Assembly (NCBI RefSeq): GCF_027580225.2
Contig: NC_073348.2
Location: 40,986,501 to 41,050,500, forward strand
DNA length: 64,000 bases
Direction: 5' to 3'
Origin: Misgurnus anguillicaudatus
Lineage: Eukaryota; Chordata; Actinopteri; Cypriniformes; Cobitidae
The notes beneath the pieces were generated by a model. That model did no database searches and was not told the DNA's origin. It saw nothing but the letters and a program-made list of their open reading frames with translations. Below, piece after piece: positions 45,601 to 56,853 of this stretch. The stretch's first letter is position 1. Each line of letters starts with the position of its first letter. Position numbers and translations under genes: made by a program.

Positions 45601-48600
45601 TTGTAAGTGAAGGGTTCCCACACCTTAGTTAACTTCAAATTCAAGGACCTTTCAAGAACTTTCCAGGTCCAATACCCTCAAATTCAAGGACTAAATCTGG
45701 GGACACTGCGGTGACACACTGTGGACGCCTTCAGGGGTAAGTGTGTCTGAATGTGTATATTAAATTCAACCAATGGTGAGGCTTAACGACAAAGACAGGG
45801 TGACGCGGGAGTCAGGAAGTATATCGCTATCTGAAATATTGCCAAAGACGGCGTTACAGGGACGCAGGAAGTATAGCAAGGGAGACGCAGCGTCTCGTTC
45901 CCTTCTCAGGGAACAACGGTTACATACGTAACCCGAGACGTTTTCATGTGTCAAACACAACTATGCAAAAAAGTATTTTGGTATGAATCAACATTCGCAT
46001 ACAGAAGATATAAACATTTAAAGCAAACAGTTTAGCACGTGTGATTAAAAAGTCTAGAATTTTTATGATATTATTCTACACTACACAGGGAATAATATGG
46101 ATTTTTTTCCAGAAAACTTCTTGCATAAAATAGATACAAGCACTTTCAATGACCTATATCTATGTATGTATATTTTCAAAAACTTCTCAGTACTTTAAGA
46201 GCAGACTTCAAATAACATAAATCATTTCTACTTTTGTATAGAGCCGTGCTCCCTCTTTTTCTCGGTCTCTCTCTCTTTCTCTTTCTCTTTACCAGCGCAT
46301 CAGCGATCACATTGCTGTCATTAGAGTTTTGAGCATACAGTAGGCTACTTCTAAAACACAATCAATCAAAGAATTGCAGAGGTATGACTTTATGAATCAT
46401 TTGCGTACCTCGCAAATCATGTAAATACGCGGAGACGTTCAACTGTTTGCCATCGGAAATGACTGAAAAGTAATTATTTTATTTTTATTTAAAACAACTT
46501 CAGAATTATCCAGCGATCGTGGCACCATGATCAAAATAAACTATTAAAAATATTTTTAACGTAGGTTTGAACCTAAACAGTCCTGTGTCAATCATCATTA
46601 AAGTCTCCGTGCCTCCGCGCCCAGCCGCAATTATTCTGGCATCTCTCCTCCTTGTCTGCATTTTTTCTGTTCTGTTACTTGGACTTGGGGCTCGAGCCCG
46701 AACAAGATTCGAGCTGCCTTCGGGAACAGAAAGCCAAGCTCGTTTACCATTAATTATTAAGACTAAATGGGCAGGCAAACTAGTGAAACAATGATAGTAA
46801 AAAACAATCCGCCAAAATATGGTTTTACACGTCTATAGAAAATATACTATAAATAAAGCAGTTATTCATTTTCATAATGCATGGTTGTTATCTTTAGTTT
46901 TGTTTAAAACGTTATACATTTCAAAAGGAGAATTTTCAGCACTTTGTTCGAACAGCAACTCAGCACCCCCCCCCAAATCTCACCCCCCCCCCCGGTCCGC
47001 GAATTTTTTTTAAAGTTGAAACCGGTCCTCGGTGTAAAAAAGGTTGGGGACCCCTGCTCTAAAGAGCTCCTGCTGGGTTTCGGAAGGTTTTACACCAAGT
47101 CAAATGTAAAACTTTTTAAGACCGTTTTAATACAATTAAGAATCAAATTTAAGAACTATTTCATGACCACACAATAGAATAAAACGAGACAAGATTTTTA
47201 CACTGCTGATAAGACTTTAGGATGAGGAGTTTAAATCGTCAATGATGAAAAGTATAAAGAGATAATAGCCTTTTATTTAACTGAAATCACAAAATTAGGA
47301 TTTGTTTGAACCAATCTAGCAGTAACAATTATTTTGGTAACTGATGATAAGTAATCTGATATTTTTGGTAATAAAAATAGACCCTAGTGGGCAAAAGCAT
47401 ATGATGAGACAATAATTGGTTGAAATAAAGTATCAAAACCAAATAAACACATGGTTTTATTAAACAACGTTACAATATAAAGGGGTGGTTTCCCATACAG
47501 GGTTTAGATTATTCTAGGATTAGTTCTTATTTATATTAGGACAGAGGTGGCCCACCGGGCACTTTAATCCGGCCCGTGAAGCAGTTTATAAATATATTAA
47601 ACAGTGTAGGACTTTGGTCCAGAATGACTCATTTGATGCAATAGCATCAACATCCAAAAGATGGAAAATGAGCACGCCGGGGGGCAACAAAATGGCTGGT
47701 GTGTGTTATTTGCCAAGAAGTATATACATATAACATACAAAGATGGATCTCTCTAAAACTCAAATTAAAAGCAGTGTTACAAAGATGTTTCTGTGAATGT
47801 AATGAATGTGAGCGATGTGATTGGTCTCCTTCAGGTACCTTAGAGCAGGTGGAGTCTTCACTGCTGTACAGTAAAGGGCAGGTTTCTCTCAGGTGACCAC
47901 TGACTGTATCTACAGATGCGTTGTCTTTGATGTAAACATTAATGAGGGCTGTAATGAATGCACCGGTCAGCTCACGTCCAGAAACAACCACATCCTTAAA
48001 ACTCACAGCCTTGATCTGCTCCTGAAACTCCTGAAAGAGAGAGTCAGAGAGAGAAACCTTATGATGAGCAGATCAAACCTCCACACACTGTTCAATTCTG
48101 TTTGCTTAACATGTGAACAATTGAGGTGTGTTATGTTTCTCTTTAAATTGACATAAAGATGGAGAGAAAGAGAGAGAGCGCTCACCTTGGGCATCTCAGC
48201 GATGATCAGACTGAACTGATGGTCACACAAAAGTTTCCAGAGCGCTAATGTCTGACAGGAGCGATGAACCAACTGCTGTATGGCCTGAAGAGATGCTTTC
48301 TCGTACGCTTGTGCCTCCGCTGGGGACAAACATGAGATGATCAGCATACACACACACACACAATAAACACAGTGTGTACCTTGAAACTTGATTTGCATGC
48401 ATAGACTAAAACTCACTGTGATATTTCCTCTGTAGTTCCTGCTGGACCTGCTGAGAGTTGGAGCCGTCTGGACGCATAAATCCCAGAAGTCTTTGCTGCA
48501 GGTTTGCCGGTGAGCTGAAACTACAGATAGTGATTCAGTAAGAACTTAACGCTTTGGTGAACACGCCCCCTAAAGGTGTAACGAAAGGTATCTTACCCGG

Positions 48601-50076
48601 AACCACCCAGAGAAGATGGATTGAACTGGGAATTTTTGTCCAGGAATTCCTTCAGACCTTGAAGCTGCATTAAAACGACCTCCAGATCAGAAGAACCGGC
48701 TGTGCTCTCCAACTACAACACAAACACATCATCAAAAAGTAAGACTGAGTTACATACAACATACATCCAGTGTTGTAGTCCAGTCCAACTTCAGTCGAAG
48801 TCAAGACCAGAGATCAAGTGTGGACATGATACTCGATCCCTGGTCTTGACTCAGACTCAACTACTGCATCTGATGAAAGGCTATGCAATCTGATCACTGT
48901 TATTAGAACATGACACTAATGTTTATTCAATGACATGCAGTAAACAGAATAACAAATAAAGTTGCAAAGGGGTGGAAAGTTTCGGGTAAATTTCCAAAAA
49001 ACTTTCCATGGGAATTATTGGAAAATTAGAAATTTAAAACCTAATGAAAATGTACAGGAATTATTGATGGCCCTTCAGTGTGCTGTGTGCATGTGACTGA
49101 TGAATGTACAGTTTAGAAATTCAACTGAAATGGCATTAAATCTTCTTGTTTTAAACAAAATTATGCTGCAAGATTTTTTTTAAACTACATTTAAATTCCC
49201 TGTTACAGACAACTCTGCAATTTTTCATATTAACAGTTTATTCCCATATTTTCCCGTTATAATGTAATTCCCATATATTCCTGTTAATTTCCAAGGAAAG
49301 TTTCCATCCTTGAAAATTCCCAAAATTTTGCAACCCTATTAATAAACAAAACTGATATGTTAAAAACAGATTTATATTTGGTAAAACCATTTATCACATT
49401 AGTTGTGTTTCTGAATTTTGACAGCATAGCAAAGCTGAAAAACATATATAATACATATAATATGAAACTTCATCCGGTGTGTCAATACTTACAATGCTGA
49501 CTGTCTGATTGCCGTTATTTATGACCCGCTCCATTGCAAGACTGCCATCCCAGATGTTCCTGTTTCAGAGCAGAAGAGTGGGATATTATTTGATCAATCA
49601 CTCAAAACACACTCGCCTCACTGTGTAATAATGTAACTCTGACTGACCCCAGTATGCGAGTGAAATAAATACTAATGCCATTGTGTTTTCCAGAGAAGAT
49701 GACCTCTGGACCGGAGGACACAGCAGTGATGGGCGGAGCTCCGCTGTAGTTTCCGGGTGTAAATGGGATGTACGGAGTCGACACGGTTGGTGGGAAAACA
49801 CCTGACACAGAAACAGCATGGGCACATTACATATTTAAAGACGACATTCACATCAAATTCATCAAGATTAGACTGAGAAATTACTGGTTAATAAAAAATA
49901 CTTGATTTTAGACTAGCACTATTTGGACCGGATTAGTTTTCCAAACAACAATCGAGTTTTAATGTGTCCCGTTCTCTAAAAACAAAGCACGATTTCCTCA
50001 GAGGTCATCCTGTAAAACTAATCCTGTCCGAATAGGGTTAATGTGGTAGTAATTATGTAAACATCAGTTATACACA

Positions 50077-50115
<39 letters not shown>

Positions 50116-53100
50116 TAGTAAAACCGAGAGATTCTGTACCTGGGGCAGGTGTAGCAAGAAAACTGGGGTTTGGCATTGGGCTGCCGATTGTATTGGGCAT
50201 TGGGGATCCTATAATGACAGACTCTAGCTTAGATATTAGTCAACACAAACATTTTAGTACTACTGAGTGATTTCACAAAGTTAATAGTTAATCGCTAAAT
50301 GTGCTTTAGTAACATGATTGTTAGTGGCAGGTTAACATGTTTCTCACCTGGTACAGGAGAGCCGAAGAGAGGACCAACATTACTGGGAGCTGAAACAGCA
50401 GATGGGAAACGCATCTGAGCCTCACCACCATACCTGTACAAAAACACACATACAGACAAATCTTTACCATTAACACACAAGCAAATAAAGGTAATGATGT
50501 GTACCATGTTGCAGGTTTGAATTAATATGACGTTTAGTAGCAGATACATAGTGACATCTGACCTGAAGAAAGCTCGAGTGGCCCACACGGACACCTCTCG
50601 GTCACACGCTGCAGTAGAACACGCTAAGATTAGTGCCGTAGCACACGCCTGCTCCTCTCTGTAACAGGACGTTACATACATCACTTACACACCAACAGAG
50701 TTGCAAAGGGGCGGAAAGTTTCAGGTAAATTTCTGGAAACTTTCATGGGTAACTTAATCTGGGAAATTTTGTAAATATTCCAAATTGGAAACTTGATGGG
50801 AATTATTTGGAAATTTAGGAAAGCTGCAAGATTTCTTTAAATACATTTAAGTTCCCCATTATAGAATTCCCAGTTTATTCCCATTAATTTCCATATATTC
50901 CCATGGAAAGTTTCTGAGCCCTGAATATTCCCAGTATTTTGCAACCCTTAACCCAACGGATGAAAACCATACTGAATGAACACAACAGACGTGTGATGTC
51001 ACTCACTCTGTGCAGCTTAAAGAACCTCTCGATGTCTTCACTCTCTCCTCCGACACTGCTCACCAGCAGGTGGCGTAACTGATCCACGGGTCTCAGTTTA
51101 TGAAAGATGTGACTTCCCTAAAGAAACAAACAGAACATCATGATGTAAGGTAGATGATGATGATGTGTGATGATGATGATGCCAATGGTTGTGATGAAGA
51201 TCTCTGTACCTGAGCAGACAGGAGAACAAATTTCTGTGGAGAGACATTGTGCTGTTGAACAACTAGCGGAGAATCTGTGACTGGAACGAGATCTTTATTC
51301 AGAGGAGTGATGACCTTTGATGATGTCGTTTCCTCCACAGAACAGAGCGCCCACGAGTGACCATCCACATTTACCGTCATCTGAAACAAATATCAGTGTA
51401 TTTAGCTCAAAATGACATGTGGGAAATCAAGACAGACAGCTTTAATCAGTGAAGCGAGTCAGACCTGGGCTTCCATGAGGGGCTTTTTGAAAGGAAATGA
51501 ATCGTGATTTATACACCACAAAACATCATTATCTTCAGTCTCAGACGCAGCCATCAGCAGAACACCTTTATTATAAAGAGCTTTGTGTATTTTAGCAGGT
51601 TTCTGGAGGGTCGAGGAAGCAGAGAATCCGGGCGGCAGGCGCACGTGAACCAGCGCCAGGAAACTGGGCCGGGCAAGGATGTGTTTAGCATTGGGCGGCG
51701 CAAAAGGGGTGGTGCTAAAGTAAAGACGCACACCAGCACGACACACACAAACACAATTCTGAGAACACAGAAACACAATTTATAAAGAGACACCAGTTAA
51801 TAAATAAATAAGGCATTTATACCAGCATGAGTGACAGCTAACAGATGACAGTCTGATGACTCTGAGCGATCAATTACTGCAATCTGAACGATGGGTTTGA
51901 ACACAGAGCGATCAATCGTCCTGGAAAAGAAACACAGTCAACGTAATGCAACGTACCGTTTCATACCGAAGAATTATGATGTCAACAAAAAGGTCTGAGT
52001 AGTCTGATGTTTTGACAACATAAAATTAAAGGGGACATATCCTGAAAATCTGACTTCATGTTTAAGTGCAATAATTTGGTCCCCAGTGCTTCTATCAATC
52101 TAGAAAATGTGAAAAAGATCAACCCAGTAACTTAGTTTTGGTAAACCATTCTCTGCAAGCATGTAAAAAATAGGTAATTGAAATGTGGCTCCCCTTGTGA
52201 TGTCACAAGGGGATCTTATTATACTAACACCGCTCATTAAGCTATATTATCCAACCACAGCACTGACATTTAGTACAGAGAGAGAGAGAGAGAGAATTAA
52301 TTGACAGAACAATTGAGATTTTTTATTTCAACAAACCAGCATTATGGCGATCAGTGTTCGCATTATCAGCTCATTTGGATTTTAAAGGACACACCCCAAA
52401 ACAACACATTTTGCTCACACCTACAAAGTGTCAATGTTAAAATCTTATAATAAATGATCTGTGGGGTATTTTGAGCTAAAACTTCACATATGTACTTTCG
52501 GGAGATTTATTTTACATCTTAAAGTCTTGTGAAATGTCTCCTTTAAATCAGATATTATATTGAGCAAGATTTCTATGTAAGTGCATCGCTACAGAAAACA
52601 AAACAAACGCTTACCTGGCGATGTTTCCGGCCGCAGAGACGATTGAGCTCTGAGACATAGCGCCGACTCGACTCATTCCCTGCCCATCAGCTCCGAGATC
52701 ATACACCTGACACAAACAAACACAAAGAAAGATCAGACCATCTGTTCATCGTTTCATCTTCATCTCTTCAAACATTTCAGGGCATAAATAATCGTCAATC
52801 CCTCACCTGAAGAACTCCCTTCTCTGACCGAGTGTATAACACATTCCTTGAGTTGTCTACAGCAATTTGAACAACTGGATCTATAGGAATAATCAATATT
52901 CAAAGTGTTAGTAAAATTAAAGACCTAGCAATTATTGTCATACAATACAAGCACAATAAAAACAACCCTAGATGAATTATAGATGAGACAAAATACAATG
53001 CACACACAGCACACCCATAAACAAATATACACAAAAAAAGGACCAATCAAAACCCTAAACAACATCTGGCCACTAGACATTAGCACTGGTTTCTGAAGTC

Positions 53101-55434
53101 TCCCATAGCATGCTTAAATTTGTTGTTTTGGGCAAAATTTGTCTCGTGGTGAAAACTAAATGAGGAACCCTGTGTTATGACCCTTAACGTTGAGTGGCAT
53201 CATCTGTCACTTCAGTTGATATTTCAGAATCTGGAGTTTAAAGAAATTTTCCGTTCAGTTTGTAATAAATTATTATTTGTGTTTTGACAGACTTTTTTCG
53301 TCTCAATATTCTATATTAAAAAGGATTTTTTACCATCCTCAGAGAAGGAGAACTGCAGTAGAGATGGAATGAGGAAAGACAGCGTGCTCTTGGAGTGATT
53401 GATCTTCCTGCAGCGTTGACTAAACCAGCCCGCTTCCGCCTGATAGGCTATTTCATAAAGACAACCATCCTTCCCGGCCATGAAGATTCGGCCCTGCTCA
53501 GTGGAGGTGATGGCTAGCAGGTATGTGTTATCCGTGGGGATGGAGTACAGAGGATCCGGGAGGAGCTGCATTGCGCCGGACATGCTGTCATTTAAACCTG
53601 TAGAAATTCAAACACACGTTAACACAAAAAAGGAGGAGATAGAATTAAACATACCTTGAGGATTTTGAAAAAAAATTAACCTTTTCCAGTAGTGGTGTAC
53701 CGAATCACAGTTGACTTAAAGTTCGGCTCACATGCAAATTGTGGATTATACGCTAATTTAAATATGGAAAGATTTTTTAAAGAGGCCGATAATAAAAAAA
53801 TTCCAAATATTGGCCTCGGCAATATATTGGTCGACCACTAGTTGTGACGTCTCATAATTACTCATGAAACGGAATGCTCTTATCCAACCAGAAGATGTTT
53901 CACTTAATATCACTCCACACCCTTCTTAAACTCCACATTGCATTTTTCAAAATGATAGTGAGGTATACTGGAGCTAACAGATGCCATTTTAATAACCCTT
54001 TAAAACACGACTTTGGCATTAGATGTTGAGTACAAATGGTGAGATGAAATGTTAACCATTCACCTGTCTGGGCCTTTGGAAAGCTCAGTCCCAGAATCAC
54101 AACATCCACTGGTGTGGCCAACACTAACAGGTAGTGAATGTGAGGCTGGAAAATACCTGTAACACAAATCACACTCATATTAATATTATATTGTTAAACA
54201 GTTTTAAATAAACATCTGCTCTAAAACACTAAAAAATAAACAACAAAGTGGCTCAAGACTGTCAATCAAATCATGTGAGTGGTTGAACAACATTCCTACA
54301 AACACAGGGAAACAAAATGCATTTACTGGTAACAACAGAGTCCATGACAAGCAATTATCTAGTCTTCATTATTAAGATTACCAGCATTATTAAGATTACC
54401 AGATGATAAGCACTTAGAAATCCACAACAAACCTGGCTTTGGTTTGACCAGTCCAACTGAGAGTATAGTTTCGCTGAGGCCGTCAAAATACGCCACATCA
54501 CTCCTGAGGAAATTTAAAGTGAATTCAGATGAGAAACTAGCACCTGAAACAATTCGACAAACATCCATCAATACTCACCCATCCTCATAATTCCACATAA
54601 ATATGTCATTATCAATGGTGAGCCACGCCCTGGAAATCTCTGGGAAAACTCCCATCATGCAATTGCACTGCATATCTGTTAATCACTATAGTTAAGGTAC
54701 TATTCTATAACAACTGCAATATAGGGCTGCATAACAACTAATCGTTTGCAGACCAAAAGTTTCTGTTTACATCATCTATGTGTGTGCACTGTGCATAATC
54801 ATGTGTATATAAACACACACACACACAAAAATAATGTATATATATATATTTTATATATCATTTATATTTTATATAAATATGAATACTTTATATACATATA
54901 CACATAATTATTATACACAGCACACCCACATATATGATGTAAAAAAGCACTTTTATTCTGCAAACGATTAGTTGTTATGCAGCTCTACTGAAACACATCT
55001 CTCCAAATATCATAACATGATCTGTTATCCAGCTGAAGGATACGACCAAACTGCTCCACGAGCTCCGGGGGCAAAGGAACCCTTCGGATGGTGCTGAGTT
55101 CTGGAAGGCTGGGCACACTGATCAGACCCGAGCCCTGTAGCGGGTAATCCATATCAGACATGCCTGAGAGTGATGGCATATCTACAAAACAAAAACAATA
55201 AAACATGAGGCATTAAAGAGCACCAATTATCCATATGTCCCCTTTAAACAAGAGCTGGAAACACCAGAGACAGGTGGACAAGTTAATCTTACTGTGTGAT
55301 GGGACATTGAGCAGCTCTGACAGGTCTGGAAAACAACGATCCTCTTGCAGATGTCTGTCAATCAAACGGCTGGAGTTTTCCAAAGCCTCCTGAAGAACTG
55401 CAGCTGGACTGCTGGAGCCCATGGCGGACGGCAT
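36287..55434 (-). CDS. nup155: NUP155, nuclear pore inner-ring nucleoporin (complete span, about 30 exons)
   Basis: Large scaffold nucleoporin linking the inner ring to the pore membrane: an N-terminal beta-propeller followed by an alpha-solenoid. ATG at 55434 begins exon 1 (55293-55434, ending in NVPSHS); then exon 2 (54988-55181, [14 protein letters not shown]) and exon 3 (54579-54667, [18 protein letters not shown]). Further exons lie near 54.43-54.51, 54.07-54.16, 53.33-53.60, 52.81-52.88 and 52.62-52.71 kb, in the 47.8-51.9 kb block, at 44.3-45.6 kb, and at 39.2-39.4, 39.0-39.1, 38.8-38.9, 37.9-38.0 and 37.57-37.67 kb. The last exon ends in [12 protein letters not shown] with TGA at 36287-36289. 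Exon 2 lacks a usable GT donor because a MITE end sits on the boundary. Order with CPLANE1 matches human. Confidence 0.92.
36571..36612. repeat. (TA)n microsatellite
   Basis: Alternating TA run within the outer MITE. Confidence 0.85.
36633..37355. mobile_element. Second-level MITE (hAT-like) with 8-bp duplication
   Basis: Ends TAGGGCTGTCAA and TTGACAGCCCTA. Flanks ATTTATAT (36625-36632) and ATTTATAC (37356-37363) match at 7 of 8 bases. Subterminal AACGAGTTAA and TTAATCACGAGTTAA are shared. Confidence 0.78.
36915..37183. mobile_element. Innermost hAT MITE with perfect 8-bp duplication
   Basis: Ends CAGTGGTTCTCAAACT and GTTTGAGAACCACTG. GTATAAAG flanks it exactly on both sides (36907-36914 and 37184-37191). 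G/C-rich GGGGGCCGC blocks lie near both ends. Confidence 0.9.
39470..39645 (+). mobile_element. LINE reverse-transcriptase remnant
   Basis: The plus strand reads the RT core as [20 protein letters not shown] followed by [12 protein letters not shown]. The Gln of the VPQG motif is a TAG. It is a relic of a family like that at 4295-4960, just upstream of the full-length L2 start. Confidence 0.65.
39921..40685 (+). CDS. L2 LINE ORF1 protein (coiled coil, L1-ORF1p-like RNA-binding domain)
   Basis: Nucleic-acid chaperone type protein of LINEs. A heptad-like coiled coil covers residues about 10-95 ([21 protein letters not shown] is its end), followed by [14 protein letters not shown], the start of an RRM-like domain as in L1 ORF1p, and a C-terminal domain with [15 protein letters not shown] and [14 protein letters not shown] chose the ATG at 39921; an earlier TTG frame starts at 39900. 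Unbroken. Some zebrafish L2 elements have such an ORF1, others lack it. Confidence 0.8.
   Translation: MEEPHISLQTLWDAIQQIKTDMLAHFDVKIDSINGSLNSIQNSLGTLGDRVDLLEQRVGANEDNVQDCVSRIQQLEKNNTYLVDKVDDLENRSRRSNLRFVGVKESVEGNDITGFMSRLIPQLLGQDNFPNPLIIEWAHRSPTVRQNDRASPRPIMIKLLNFQDKVKILRIAREKKKLDYNGSRIYIYPDFSADLMKRCRSFDPVKRRLRELNMKYFIRYPCTLCVFVDGKQQRFTCYKDAEVVFMPNQSSATG
41125..43961 (+). pseudogene. L2 LINE ORF2: APE endonuclease plus reverse transcriptase, frameshifted
   Basis: The endonuclease part (to 42105) has [35 protein letters not shown] and SDHSVIFC. The RT part (from about 42030 in another frame, to 43961) has [45 protein letters not shown] and the catalytic YADDTIIY, then the C-terminal connection. 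A single shift near 42025-42035 separates them; the RT peptide resumes at [20 protein letters not shown]. No other break was seen, so the insertion is recent. Confidence 0.88.
45740..45942. mobile_element. Dispersed fish repeat, end with CGTCTCGTTCCC...CCCGAGACG
   Basis: The right end reads AGGGAACAACGGTTACATACGTAACCCGAGACG in short inverted parts (TCTCGTTCCC, GGGAAC, GTTACATACGTAAC), a form frequent in cyprinid genomes. The left boundary is uncertain. It lies in a NUP155 intron. Confidence 0.5.
46950..47058. mobile_element. hAT MITE end (GGTTGGGGACCCCTG)
   Basis: The terminal motif GGTTGGGGACCCCTG follows CCGGTCCGCGAA, typical of Charlie-like hAT MITEs. The other end was not identified. A poly-C tract is included. 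Confidence 0.5.
48957..49345. mobile_element. MITE family TTGCAAAGGGG...TTTTGCAACCCT, copy 1
   Basis: It starts TTGCAAAGGGGTGGAAAGTT and ends AAAATTTTGCAACCCT, with many internal GGAAA/TTTCC short inverted repeats. It lies in a NUP155 intron. Confidence 0.65.
50072..50115. repeat. (CA)n microsatellite
   Basis: About 20 CA units in a NUP155 intron. Confidence 0.95.
50699..50950. mobile_element. MITE family TTGCAAAGGGG...TTTTGCAACCCT, copy 2
   Basis: Starts GTTGCAAAGGGGCGGAAAGT and ends GTATTTTGCAACCCTT. Shorter than copy 1. Confidence 0.65.
52026..52546. mobile_element. TTAAAGGGGACAT-ended MITE in a NUP155 intron
   Basis: Ends TTAAAGGGGACAT and ATGTCTCCTTTAA are inverted; TTAA may be the target. 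A (GA)n run lies at 52277-52295. Confidence 0.65.
54723..54987. mobile_element. MITE abutting the NUP155 exon 2 donor position
   Basis: Ends TAGGGCTGCATAAC and GTTATGCAGCTCTA are inverted, with AACTAATCGTTTGCA subterminal copies, the same family as 36491-37543. Its right end is directly next to the CAG that closes exon 2 (54988). Confidence 0.75.
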
Positions 55435-56585
55435 GACGTCTGGAGACTAAACCAACCACCTAAACAACAGACACATCGTAACGTTACAGCAAAACTACAC
55501 AACACCTGAACTGAACCGTTAATTAACTTTGTCAGTACATTACACAAGCCTGCCGACTGATTTATAGCAAAACACATTTTAACTGATTTGTGAGCTTTTC
55601 AAATAGTTCGGAACGTTTTAAATGTTAGCTTTAGCAATACAGCTAATTTTTCAAACAGAAAACACCGTCACTACAGACGTTCAGCTATTAGCGGATTTAT
55701 GAAATCCCTCTAAATAAAACACTGACAAACACAACTCACCTCTCAATGAAATTCAATTCATAAACTATCAAATCAGAGTGAAATGTGAGAGGGAATTTCT
55801 AAACTTTAGCGACTCCCGCCAAGCTCGTGTGACTGATGCAGTGAGGGACTGACGGTAAAGCGCGCGGAATTACTGCGTCACATTTCATAATAAAAGTCTC
55901 CAGTCAGCCCCATGGTCAGCCCAGTACTTTCTCCAGTAGCCCTGCAGTAGCCATTCTCAAGACACTGATCATATATTTTTTCATAAAAATTTTCCAAAAT
56001 CTTCTGGATATCAGTGCAGGTCTAGTTATTAGAAAAAGAGGTGGTTTTACAACATATTTTATATATTGTAATATTGTATATATTATATATTATATATATT
56101 GTATATTTTATTTGGAATACCCAAAGACAGCTGTGTTCATTTTTATGCTTAATAACACTGTAATATTGGCAAAATATTTCATTTATTAATTTAGATACTT
56201 TAAATCTCTACTACTTATTATATTCAAAAATGATTTATGAATATGTTTTTTCCAAAGCCCTTGCTAAAATGAGAGGTCAGAGACCGATGAAGCCTTAATT
56301 ATTATTTTTTCCTTTCTTTTACTCTCTATTTGCGACCTCCAAAGGATGCAGCCTTCCGTTTGAGAAACAACCAGTATGTGGCACACAGATGTTCTATGCA
56401 TGCATCTCCGGTCAGCTTCGTGATTGGTTCTTCATCGACCAATCACAGCAGGATTAAACTACCTTCTCATAAACATCCTCTCAATGTACTAAACTAAAGA
56501 TTAGAATAGAAACTACGGCATCAAAGATCAGACTGAGATGAGTGGCTGATCGACATCAACGGTCTGATAGGTTAATAGAGATGAT
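55435..56585. promoter_or_regulatory. Head-to-head intergenic region NUP155/SGSM1
   Basis: About 1.4 kb separates the two start codons. The stretch before NUP155 (55435-55900) would hold its 5' UTR and promoter. I see no further gene; AT-rich sequence fills 55970-56260. Confidence 0.5.
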
Positions 56586-56756
56586 AGGTGTGTTTGATGT
56601 CATGCGGCGCTGCGCAGATTGAGTGGCCTACGCTGTCAAAGTACCGCGAGAGCGATTCGAAAATCAGCTTAATTTTTGGGGAAGTATCGCTCTCGCGGTA
56701 TTTTGACGTCACACAACGGTTGGTTTGCGCAGTGCCGCATGACGTCGAATACACCT
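56586..56756. mobile_element. 171-bp MITE with CRE palindrome, about 100 bp upstream of the SGSM1 ATG
   Basis: The ends AGGTGTGTTTGATGTCATGC and GCATGACGTCGAATACACCT are inverted over about 30 bp. Inner arms repeat TACCGCGAGAGCGAT and ATCGCTCTCGCGGTA. TGACGTCA is at 56704-56711. Same family as 32407-32570. Confidence 0.8.
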
Positions 56757-56853
56757 GACGTGCTGGATGTGAGATGGCCACGCCCTCGATGCGCAGCACT
56801 GACTCACTGTGACGGACATCACATCACAAAAAACAACACGACAAACAGCAGAC

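Noticed and set aside
54723..54987. 8-bp target duplication around the MITE at NUP155 exon 2
   Set aside because: No matching 8-mer was found at the two sides; only a TA is possible.
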